NCBI GenBank assembly: GCA_963933885.1
Contig: CAWVWF010000142.1
Location: 1-9,542 of the forward strand
Source: CAWVWF01 sp963933885
GTDB taxonomy: Bacteria; Bacteroidota; Bacteroidia; Flavobacteriales_C; GCA-002722245
Length of the DNA stretch: 9,542 bases
Direction: 5' to 3'
Position numbers and translations under genes: made by a program. Within the stretch, counting starts at the first letter, position 1, and the number at the start of each line of letters is the position of its first letter. Positions 1 through 7,111 of the stretch are shown piece by piece. The notes under the pieces were generated by a model that was given only the letters and a program-made list of their open reading frames with translations, was not told the DNA's origin and did no database searches.

Positions 1-1227
1 CAAAAACAGAACTACTTTATATCTAATTACCAATGTAATAATACTGATAGCTACGACCATATTTTCGCGGAAAAACAATCGGAAGACACATTATTTCTTT
101 TAAAAAAATCATTCGATATAATTAAACAGATAAATACAAATTGGTTAGTTGGCCAAGGGACCGGTAAATTATATTATGATACTGGTAAAGAAATGATATT
201 CAAGATCAAGAATATTAATACAATGGAATGCTATATTACAATTGAAAACGCATCAACCTTTTCAATATCAAAACCAATCGTATTTTGGAATTCAATTAAA
301 AAAGTGAAATCTGCATTTCCAAATTCAAAAAAAAGCTGGGGATTTGGAAAAGTCATCTATTTGAAAAACAAAAAAAAATATGTAACTCATATTTTCGAAT
401 GTGATACGAACCAGGTTAAACTATATTTAGCATATTCAAATGATTTAAAATACTGGGTTAAAGATTCAAATCCAATATTAACTCCAGAACACTTTAACAA
501 ACTGAATTGGAATGCAGCTAATGAGTATGGAATAATGGAGGTAACTCCTCTAGTTTCCGAAATTATATACCACAATAATAAATACTATATATATGTATAT
601 GGTGACAATTCAAATTTAAATACATTTATCGGATTACTAACTTGTGATTCTTTAAATGGGAATTACAAGATATCTAAAAAACCTATTCTATCACCAAACA
701 AAAAAAGTAGTATATCAAATCATGATGTTTATTTCCCGAAAGTAATTAAACATAATAAAGAGTGGTTGATGTTTTATACTGCAAAAAACAAAGACAAAGA
801 TGAAGTAATATGTATGGCATCATCAAAAGATCTTTTTTCTTGGATTACAATTAAAGAAGATATTATACCAAAAAACAAAGGATGGAATCAAAACAAGAAA
901 AATCAATTGACCGCCCAAGTTAAATATATTAATGACACACTTTTTATTTGGTCTACAGGTACCAAAACAATAAAAAATGAAGATGGTGATCAAAACAAAG
1001 GGAATGTACTGGACATAGCAATAGGGAAATTTTACTCTTTAGATGGAGGGAATACATTTATAGAATCTAAAGGTAATCCAATCATAGGAGGAAATCCTGA
1101 ATTAGCTTCTGAAAACGACCATATTGGAGCTTCTTTTCAGGAAATAAACTATAGGGATACCATGTTTACAATATACCATAGTAAAGGTATAGATTCTTTA
1201 TATTACAAAATCAAGGTAAGATACTAA
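1..1227 (+). CDS. Predicted five-bladed beta-propeller protein, GH43/GH32-like, 5' end outside window
   Basis: The frame has no stop from base 1 to the TAA at 1225-1227, giving 408 visible residues and no visible start. The ATG at 193 is probably internal. Counting the first codon as 1, residues about 106-408 show five repeats of the pattern seen in glycosidase propellers: an inner strand, then a K/N-Y-hydrophobic strand, then a 'S-x-D-L-x-x-W' type segment. Examples are YSNDLKYW in blade I and SKDLFSW in blade III. Blades begin roughly at residues 106, 176, 239, 300 and 372. Acidic residues lie near the start of inner strands in blades II (E180, EVTP), III (D242, HDVYFP) and V (D373, NDHIGAS), where this fold places catalytic or sugar-binding groups. 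The usual Asp-Pro of blade I is not seen; that place reads WGFGKV. The likely role is binding or cleaving a polysaccharide, but family and substrate cannot be named. Residues 1-64 are unassigned; any signal peptide would lie upstream. The gene is A-rich and converges on the methyltransferase. Confidence 0.72.
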   Translation, partial: QKQNYFISNYQCNNTDSYDHIFAEKQSEDTLFLLKKSFDIIKQINTNWLVGQGTGKLYYDTGKEMIFKIKNINTMECYITIENASTFSISKPIVFWNSIKKVKSAFPNSKKSWGFGKVIYLKNKKKYVTHIFECDTNQVKLYLAYSNDLKYWVKDSNPILTPEHFNKLNWNAANEYGIMEVTPLVSEIIYHNNKYYIYVYGDNSNLNTFIGLLTCDSLNGNYKISKKPILSPNKKSSISNHDVYFPKVIKHNKEWLMFYTAKNKDKDEVICMASSKDLFSWITIKEDIIPKNKGWNQNKKNQLTAQVKYINDTLFIWSTGTKTIKNEDGDQNKGNVLDIAIGKFYSLDGGNTFIESKGNPIIGGNPELASENDHIGASFQEINYRDTMFTIYHSKGIDSLYYKIKVRY

Positions 1228-2375
1228 ACAACTACTTGCTTTTTTGCTTTCTTAGAACCACTATATAATTCATACTTCTGAAGTTTACAATCCAAAGCTC
1301 CATTCCTTAGAGGAATCTTTCGAGAAGGCCTTAATCCAATAAACTTAAGTGCTTCAAAATTACTTGACATTATCCAAGCTTCGAAGCCAGCAAATTCAGA
1401 TTTTAAAAGATCACCAATTTCTTTATAGAATTCAACTATATTATCCTTCTGCAAACGTTCTCCATATGGTGGATTAGAAATTAATACTCCTGAAGAAAGT
1501 TCGTTCTTTAAATCAATAATATCACATTGTTTAAGTTCGATATTATTTAACCCCATAAACTTAGCAGCATTGGATGCCATTTCAATAGAGTCATCTGAAA
1601 TATCACTCCCAATAAACCTTGTAGATGTAGGTTCAATATTTTCTTTTAATTCTCTTTTCACTGAATTCCATAACTCTGCATCAAAAGTATCCCAATCTTG
1701 AATAGAAAATTTGGAAACATTAATTCTAGGAGGAATGTTTTGGGCTATCATAGCAGCTTCAATCAACAAAGTTCCTGAACCACACATTGGATCTACGAAA
1801 TCTTTCTTCCCATCCCAACTTGATAACATTATCATTCCTGCAGCTAAAGCTTCATTAAGAGGAGCCTCATGATCAGGTGTACGATACCCTCTTCTATTTA
1901 GTGAAAATCCTGCTACATCTAATAAAATAGTAACATCTAATTCCGAAATATGAACATTAAATAGTACATCAGGATTTTTTGGATCAATGTTAGGCCTAGT
2001 ATCATCATTACGATCTCTAAATCTATCACAAATAGCATCCTTAACTCTAAGACCAGCAAACTTACTGTGTGTAAAAACACTTGAATTAGAAACACAATTT
2101 ATCGCAAAAGTTTGATTCAGTTCCAAATAATCTTCCCAAGGTTGTTTTTTAACCTTAATATATAAATCCTTTTCTGTGTGCGCCTTAAACCGATACATAG
2201 GTACTAAAAGACGTAATACAGTTCTAAGAGAGAGCAATCCTTTATACAATACCTCTTCGGATCCATCAAACTTAACACCACGTTTTAGTTTTTGAATGTT
2301 TTTACCACCAATACTTCGAATTTCCTCAGCAAGAAGGTCCTCCATTCCAGCCATTGTTTTTGCTATAATTTCCAA
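1224..2375 (-). CDS. THUMP-domain class I rRNA methyltransferase, RlmL type (predicted 23S rRNA guanine-N2)
   Basis: This 383-residue protein should transfer methyl from S-adenosylmethionine to a guanine N2 of 23S rRNA, as the RlmL half of E. coli RlmKL does at G2445. The target is inferred from family. The N-terminal part (about 1-155) contains the ferredoxin-like and THUMP RNA-binding regions. The Rossmann domain follows: the family block FSLNRRGYRTPDHEAPLNEA (157-176), SAM-binding motif I DPMCGSGT (195-202), an acidic motif II in GSDIS with D258, and catalytic motif IV NPPYGERL (301-308). The C-terminus ends in a basic tail. There is no second RlmK domain, so it is a stand-alone enzyme. 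The start is unusual: the frame opens at a TAA at 2391-2393, and the only conventional start codons near it are TTG at 2373-2375 and ATG at 2352-2354. The ATG would remove the conserved IIAKT strand, so TTG is preferred. The terminator stem of the preceding operon ends 31 bases upstream. The TAG stop overlaps the stop of the convergent propeller gene. Confidence 0.92.
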   Translation of the reverse strand: MEIIAKTMAGMEDLLAEEIRSIGGKNIQKLKRGVKFDGSEEVLYKGLLSLRTVLRLLVPMYRFKAHTEKDLYIKVKKQPWEDYLELNQTFAINCVSNSSVFTHSKFAGLRVKDAICDRFRDRNDDTRPNIDPKNPDVLFNVHISELDVTILLDVAGFSLNRRGYRTPDHEAPLNEALAAGMIMLSSWDGKKDFVDPMCGSGTLLIEAAMIAQNIPPRINVSKFSIQDWDTFDAELWNSVKRELKENIEPTSTRFIGSDISDDSIEMASNAAKFMGLNNIELKQCDIIDLKNELSSGVLISNPPYGERLQKDNIVEFYKEIGDLLKSEFAGFEAWIMSSNFEALKFIGLRPSRKIPLRNGALDCKLQKYELYSGSKKAKKQVVV

Positions 2376-2400
2376 AATAGTAATCTTATATTAATTAGGT

Positions 2401-2432
2401 ATAAAAAAAGCCCCACTAAAAAGTGGGGCTTT
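2401..2432 (-). terminator. Intrinsic terminator of the rpoB-rpoC-DUF3467 operon
   Basis: An 11-bp perfect stem (AAAGCCCCACT at 2407-2417 against AGTGGGGCTTT at 2422-2432) encloses a 4-base loop. Read on the minus strand, the GC-rich stem is followed by a run of seven T, then AT. It begins five bases after the DUF3467 stop codon, as expected for the end of that transcript. Read on the plus strand the tail is CTTTAATTTTTA, so it could also work weakly in the other direction, but no plus-strand gene ends there. Confidence 0.93.
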
Positions 2433-2437
2433 AATTT

Positions 2438-2770
2438 TTATGCTTCTGCAGTAGGTCCTCCAAAATTCATTGGAAAACCTCCGTTACCCGGATCAGTGGC
2501 CTTTATGGGACCATTGATTTGCTCGAACTTTTTTATATTATCATTTAAAGCTAGCATCAGTCTTTTAGCATGTTGCGGAGTCATTATAACTCTACTCTTT
2601 ACTTTAGCTTTTGGGACACCCGGCATAATTTTAACAAAGTCCATTATAAACTCTGAATTTGAATGCGTGATAATAGCAAGATTTGCATATTCCCCGTCAG
2701 CAATCTCTTCAGTAAGTTCAATACTTAACTGATTTTGATTAGACTGATTATCGTCTTTAAATTCACTCAT
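2438..2770 (-). CDS. DUF3467 family protein, translationally linked to rpoC
   Basis: This 110-residue acidic protein has no known function. It matches the DUF3467 family by its two conserved blocks: DGEYANLAIITHSNSEF (25-41) running into FVKIMPG (45-51), and KVKSRVIMTPQHAKRLMLAL (56-75) followed by a helix to about residue 84. The first 15 residues are polar and Asn/Gln-rich, and the last 20 are Gly/Pro-rich (GNGGFPMNFGG), so both ends are probably disordered. It has no signal peptide or membrane segment and should be cytoplasmic. The ATG lies one base after the rpoC TAA (TAA-T-ATG), so it is almost certainly on the rpoBC transcript and probably translated by ribosomes finishing rpoC. A strong terminator follows directly. 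From general knowledge, genes of this family are often found behind rpoC in Bacteroidota. A role linked to RNA polymerase is inference from position only. Confidence 0.9.
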   Translation of the reverse strand: MSEFKDDNQSNQNQLSIELTEEIADGEYANLAIITHSNSEFIMDFVKIMPGVPKAKVKSRVIMTPQHAKRLMLALNDNIKKFEQINGPIKATDPGNGGFPMNFGGPTAEA

Positions 2771-2771
2771 A

Positions 2772-5700
2772 TTAAGCTTCTTTAGAAGATTTTTCAGCTT
2801 GAACTAATGATTCGTATTCTTCCATAGACCCTACAACTAAATTGTTGAATTGTCTCATTCCTGTACCAGCAGGAATTTTATGACCAACGATAACATTTTC
2901 TTTCAACCCTTCTAAATAATCAATTTTCCCATTAACAGCAGCTTCGTTAAGAACCTTAGTTGTTTCTTGGAAAGATGCAGCAGATATAAAAGAAGTTGTT
3001 TGTAACGATGCTCTAGTAATTCCTTGAAGAATCGCAGTAGACGTTGCTGGAATAGCATCTCTACCTTCAGCTAATGCCTTATCTTGTCTTCTCATGTCAG
3101 AATTCTCTTCTCTTAATTTACGAGCAGTAATAATTTGCCCTACATTAAGTTCCGTAGAACCACCAACTTCAGTAACTACCATTTTACCAAAGATATTATC
3201 ATTCTCAATATTGAAGTCAATCTTATTAGCGATTTCTTTCTCTAAGAATTTAGTATCTCCAGCGTCATCAATAACAACTTTTCTCATCATCTGACGAACG
3301 ATAACCTCAAAGTGCTTATCATTAATTCCTACCCCTTGTAAACGATAAACTTCTTGAATTTCGTTTACTAAATACTCTTGTACTTTTGTAGGACCTTGAA
3401 TCTTTAATATATCACTTGGAGTAATTGCTCCTTCAGATAAAGGTAAACCAGCTTTGATATAATCATTTTCTTGTACTAAGATGTGCTTAGAAAGAGGTAC
3501 TAAGTACTTCTTAATTTGACCAGTCTTAGTTTCAACGATAATCTCTCTGTTACCACGCTTGATCTTACCATAACTAACGATTCCGTCAACTTCAGCAACA
3601 ACAGCAGGATTAGAAGGGTTACGAGCTTCGAATAACTCAGTTACTCTAGGAAGTCCCCCTGTAATATCCCCACCTTTTGCAGCAGATCTAGGAATTTTAG
3701 CTAAGATTTGACCTGGCTTAATTATACCGTTTTCGTCAACATTAATGTGAGCTCCAACTGGTAAAGAATATGATCTAAGTACGTCATTACCTTTAACAAC
3801 CTTAATTGTCGGGTTTTTCTTCTTATCTCTATTTTCAACAATTACTTTTTCTTCAAATCCAGTTTGCTCATCAGATTCAATTCTGAAAGTAATCCCTTCT
3901 TCAATATTTTCAAATTCAACCTTACCAGCTTCTTCTGAAATAATAGAGGCATTATATGGATCCCATTCACAAACTACATCACCTTTCTTAACCTTTTTAC
4001 CAGGTTTGATATATAAAGTAGCTCCATAAGGAACAGTTGCACTAGTTAATTGTATACCTGTTTTCTCGTCAACAACTCTCATCTCAGCAGAACGTCCAAT
4101 TACGATCTCGATTTTCTTTCCTTCGTCGTTTTCAGATTTCACAGTCTTCAACTCGTCGATTTCAAGTAAACCGTCATATTTAACGATGTTCATACTATCA
4201 GTAGAAGTTGTAGATGCAGTACCCCCAACATGGAAAGTTCTTAATGTTAACTGCGTCCCTGGTTCTCCAATAGATTGTGCAGCAATAACTCCTACAGCTT
4301 CACCTTCTTTAACTTTCTTACCGTTAGCAAGGTTTCTTCCGTAACACTTAGCACATATCCCTTTGATAGATTCACAAGTTAATGCAGATCTAATTTCTAC
4401 AGATTCAAGTGGAGATTCTTCGATTGCTCTAGCAGCATTTTCATAAATTTCTTCTCCAGCAACTGCTAAAATCTCACCAGTTTGAGGATGGAAAACATCA
4501 TGAACTGCAGTTCTACCAACTATTCTATTCTCTAAAGTTTCAACGATATCATCATCTTTCTTTAAAGCAGAAGTATCAAGACCTCTTAAAGTACCACAAT
4601 CAAGTTTAGTTACAACAACATCTTGAGCAACATCAACTAACCTTCTTGTTAAATACCCTGCATCGGCAGTTTTAAGTGCCGTATCGGCAAGTCCCTTACG
4701 AGCACCGTGAGTAGATATAAAATATTCAAGAATCGAAAGACCTTCTTTAAAGTTAGAAAGAATTGGATTCTCAATAATTGCTTGAGATGTAGCTCCAGAT
4801 TTTTGTGGCTTAGCCATCAACCCTCTCATTCCAGATAATTGACGAATCTGTTCTTTAGATCCCCTTGCACCAGAATGATACATCATATAAACTGGATTAA
4901 ACCCTTGACGGTCTTCCTCCAATTGCTTCATCAAGATATCAGTTAACTCAACATTTGTTTTACTCCAACAGTCAATTACTTGGTTATAACGTTCGTTGTT
5001 AGTAATGAACCCCATGTTATAGTTGTTCTTTATTTCTTCAACCTTTTCGTTAGCCACTTTAACTAATTCTTCCTTTTCAGTTGGAATCAATACATCATTT
5101 AACGAGAAAGATAAACCTCCTTTGAATGCATGATGAAATCCTCTTTCCTTAATTCTATCCAAGAAAGCAGCCGTTTCAGCCATTCCTGTTATTTTGATTA
5201 CATCAGAAATAACAATCTTTAATTCTTTCTTAGTTAAAACCTTGTCTATAAATCCAACAGCTTTAGGTACATCTTGGTTAAATAAAACTCGACCAGCAGT
5301 AGTATCAATTATTTTATCAACTAATACCTCGTTCTCTCTAACTGTAGTTTTGACCTTAATATTAGCATGAAGTTCAATCGCTTTTTCATTCAAAGCAATG
5401 ATTACTTCTTCTGCAGAATAAAAAGTCATTCCTTCACCTGCAACTTTTTCAGTTTTAGTTGATCTTTTTGACTTAGAAATATAATATAATCCCAATACCA
5501 TATCCTGAGAAGGTACAGCAATAGGTTTACCATCAGCAGGGTTAAGAATATTATGAGACGCTAACATTAACATTTGAGCTTCCAAAACCGCAGCATTACC
5601 TAAAGGTAAATGAACTGCCATTTGATCACCATCAAAATCGGCGTTGAACGCTGAACATACTAACGGATGTAATTGAATTGCTTTACCCTCAATTAATTTA

Positions 5701-7067
5701 GGTTGGAAAGCTTGTATACCTAATCTGTGTAATGTAGGCGCACGGTTAAGTAATACAGGATGACCTTTCAAAACATTTTCAAGAATATCCCAAACTACAG
5801 GGTCCTTTTTATCAACCATTTTCTTAGCCGATTTTACTGTCTTAACAATACCTCTTTCGATCATCTTACGAATTACAAACGGTTTGTATAATTCAGCAGC
5901 CATACCTTTTGGAATACCACACTCATGCATTTTAAGCGTAGGTCCAACGATAATAACAGAACGAGCAGAATAATCAACCCTTTTTCCAAGTAAGTTTTGA
6001 CGGAAACGTCCAGACTTCCCCTTTAAAGAATCAGATAAAGACTTAAGTGCTCTATTTGCCTCTGTTTTAACAGCATTAGCTTTTCTTGAGTTATCAAACA
6101 AAGAATCTACAGCCTCTTGAAGCATACGCTTCTCGTTTCTTAAGATTACTTCTGGAGCTTTTATTTCAATTAAACGCTTTAAACGGTTATTTCTAATAAT
6201 AACTCTTCTGTATAAATCATTTAAATCTGAAGTAGCAAACCTTCCACCATCAAGAGGTACTAAAGGACGTAATTCTGGTGGAATTACAGGTACAACTTTA
6301 ATGATCATCCATTCTGGACGGTTCTCAATATGCTTGTTTGCTGATCTAAATGCTTCAACAACTTGAAGTCTTTTAAGAGCTTCAGATTTTCTTTGCTGTG
6401 AAGTTTCAGTATTTGCCTTATGCCTTAATTCATAAGACAAAGAATCAAGATCCAATCTCATTAACAATTTCTCAAGTGCTTCCGCACCCATAGCTGCTAA
6501 AAATTTATTAGGATCCGTATCATCTAGATACTGGTTTTCTTTAGGAAGAGCATCTAATATATCTAAATATTCTTCTTCAGTTAAAAACTCAAGGTAATTT
6601 AAAGGTTCTCCATCTTTATTTACAGCTTCTCCAGAATTAATTACTACATATCTTTCGTAGTAAATAATCATATCAAGTTTCTTAGTAGGTAAACCTAATA
6701 AGTACCCCATTTTGTTAGGAAGAGATCTGAAATACCAGATGTGACAAACAGGTACAACCAATTGGATGTGTCCCATTCTTTCACGACGAACTTTTTTCTC
6801 AGTAACTTCAACTCCACATCTATCACAAACAATTCCTTTGTAACGGATTCTTTTATATTTTCCACAGTGACATTCCCAATCCTTTACAGGACCAAAAATA
6901 CGTTCACAAAACAAACCATCTCTTTCTGGTTTGTATGTACGGTAATTGATAGTTTCAGGCTTTAAAACCTCTCCACTTGAACGTTCTAAAATTAGTTCAG
7001 GAGAAGAAAGACTGATTGTTATTTTATCAAATCTTGGTGGAGTTTTTACGTTTTTTCTATATGCCAT
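2772..7067 (-). CDS. rpoC: DNA-directed RNA polymerase subunit beta' (complete)
   Basis: The 1431-residue beta' subunit forms the catalytic cleft with RpoB. Visible elements, in order: zinc-binding Cys66, Cys68, Cys81 and Cys84; the rudder/lid region near 262-370 (RFRQNLLGKRVDYSARSVI at 354-372); catalytic NADFDGDQM with Mg-binding Asp477, Asp479 and Asp481; the second zinc site of Cys824, Cys898, Cys905 and Cys908; the bridge helix around 771-810 (STHGARKGLADTAL); and the trigger loop around 931-955 with Arg943 and His946. The trigger loop is interrupted by an SI3-type insertion at about 956-1132. The C-terminal block around 1348-1402 (SFISAASFQETT, ending GHKIPAGTG) carries the conserved C-terminal region involved in omega binding. 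All catalytic and zinc residues are present. The start is ATG at 7065-7067, with an in-frame TGA 21 bases upstream and no Shine-Dalgarno sequence. It lies 44 bases after rpoB and one base before the DUF3467 gene. Confidence 0.99.
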   Translation of the reverse strand: MAYRKNVKTPPRFDKITISLSSPELILERSSGEVLKPETINYRTYKPERDGLFCERIFGPVKDWECHCGKYKRIRYKGIVCDRCGVEVTEKKVRRERMGHIQLVVPVCHIWYFRSLPNKMGYLLGLPTKKLDMIIYYERYVVINSGEAVNKDGEPLNYLEFLTEEEYLDILDALPKENQYLDDTDPNKFLAAMGAEALEKLLMRLDLDSLSYELRHKANTETSQQRKSEALKRLQVVEAFRSANKHIENRPEWMIIKVVPVIPPELRPLVPLDGGRFATSDLNDLYRRVIIRNNRLKRLIEIKAPEVILRNEKRMLQEAVDSLFDNSRKANAVKTEANRALKSLSDSLKGKSGRFRQNLLGKRVDYSARSVIIVGPTLKMHECGIPKGMAAELYKPFVIRKMIERGIVKTVKSAKKMVDKKDPVVWDILENVLKGHPVLLNRAPTLHRLGIQAFQPKLIEGKAIQLHPLVCSAFNADFDGDQMAVHLPLGNAAVLEAQMLMLASHNILNPADGKPIAVPSQDMVLGLYYISKSKRSTKTEKVAGEGMTFYSAEEVIIALNEKAIELHANIKVKTTVRENEVLVDKIIDTTAGRVLFNQDVPKAVGFIDKVLTKKELKIVISDVIKITGMAETAAFLDRIKERGFHHAFKGGLSFSLNDVLIPTEKEELVKVANEKVEEIKNNYNMGFITNNERYNQVIDCWSKTNVELTDILMKQLEEDRQGFNPVYMMYHSGARGSKEQIRQLSGMRGLMAKPQKSGATSQAIIENPILSNFKEGLSILEYFISTHGARKGLADTALKTADAGYLTRRLVDVAQDVVVTKLDCGTLRGLDTSALKKDDDIVETLENRIVGRTAVHDVFHPQTGEILAVAGEEIYENAARAIEESPLESVEIRSALTCESIKGICAKCYGRNLANGKKVKEGEAVGVIAAQSIGEPGTQLTLRTFHVGGTASTTSTDSMNIVKYDGLLEIDELKTVKSENDEGKKIEIVIGRSAEMRVVDEKTGIQLTSATVPYGATLYIKPGKKVKKGDVVCEWDPYNASIISEEAGKVEFENIEEGITFRIESDEQTGFEEKVIVENRDKKKNPTIKVVKGNDVLRSYSLPVGAHINVDENGIIKPGQILAKIPRSAAKGGDITGGLPRVTELFEARNPSNPAVVAEVDGIVSYGKIKRGNREIIVETKTGQIKKYLVPLSKHILVQENDYIKAGLPLSEGAITPSDILKIQGPTKVQEYLVNEIQEVYRLQGVGINDKHFEVIVRQMMRKVVIDDAGDTKFLEKEIANKIDFNIENDNIFGKMVVTEVGGSTELNVGQIITARKLREENSDMRRQDKALAEGRDAIPATSTAILQGITRASLQTTSFISAASFQETTKVLNEAAVNGKIDYLEGLKENVIVGHKIPAGTGMRQFNNLVVGSMEEYESLVQAEKSSKEA
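3672..4202 (-). other. SI3-type insertion inside the RpoC trigger loop
   Basis: About 177 residues (RpoC 956-1132) separate the first half of the trigger loop, ending FHVGGTAS, from the rejoining segment GDITGGLPRV. E. coli beta' has its 188-residue SI3 at the same place. Two sandwich-barrel hybrid repeats can be recognised: one with VPYGATLYI and KKGDVVCEWDPY (1012-1038), and one with LPVGAHINV and IKPGQILAKIPR (1102-1127). SI3 in E. coli affects pausing and transcript cleavage. The same role here is inference. Confidence 0.8.
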
Positions 7068-7080
7068 CGTATAACGATAA
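7064..7080 (-). promoter_or_regulatory. Small inverted repeat over the rpoC start codon
   Basis: On the minus strand the rpoC start region reads ATCGT-TAT-ACGAT, a perfect 5-bp stem with a 3-base loop. The right arm ends in the A and T of the ATG. Two flanking T-G wobble pairs could extend it. It may be a weak hairpin that hides the start until the ribosome leaving rpoB opens it, or it may be chance in AT-rich DNA. Confidence 0.25.
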
Positions 7081-7111
7081 TTAGTTCAACAATATTACAG
7101 TTAATTCTATA

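Noticed and set aside
387..575. Minus-strand open frame of 62 codons inside the propeller gene
   Set aside because: It is antisense to blades I and II of the propeller frame, which is the better supported reading.
1212..1245. Plus-strand terminator at the end of the propeller gene
   Set aside because: The stem is six pairs with a bulged G and a 14-base loop before six T. This is too weak to list as a feature.
2432..2464. Bacteroidota promoter for the methyltransferase, using TTTG at 2464-2461 on the minus strand
   Set aside because: About 20 bases downstream the sequence is TAAAAATT, a poor match to TAnnTTTG. A transcript starting there would run straight into the terminator.
2292..2732. 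Plus-strand open frame of 146 codons opposite the DUF3467 gene and the methyltransferase start
   Set aside because: It runs through the operon terminator and lies antisense to two supported genes. Its protein is low in complexity and resembles no family I know.
3094..3294. Plus-strand open frame of 66 codons inside rpoC
   Set aside because: It is an antisense shadow of the conserved C-terminal part of rpoC, with no start context or family match.
6741..6965. Plus-strand open frame of 74 codons inside rpoC
   Set aside because: It is antisense to the zinc-finger region of RpoC, which fully explains the sequence.
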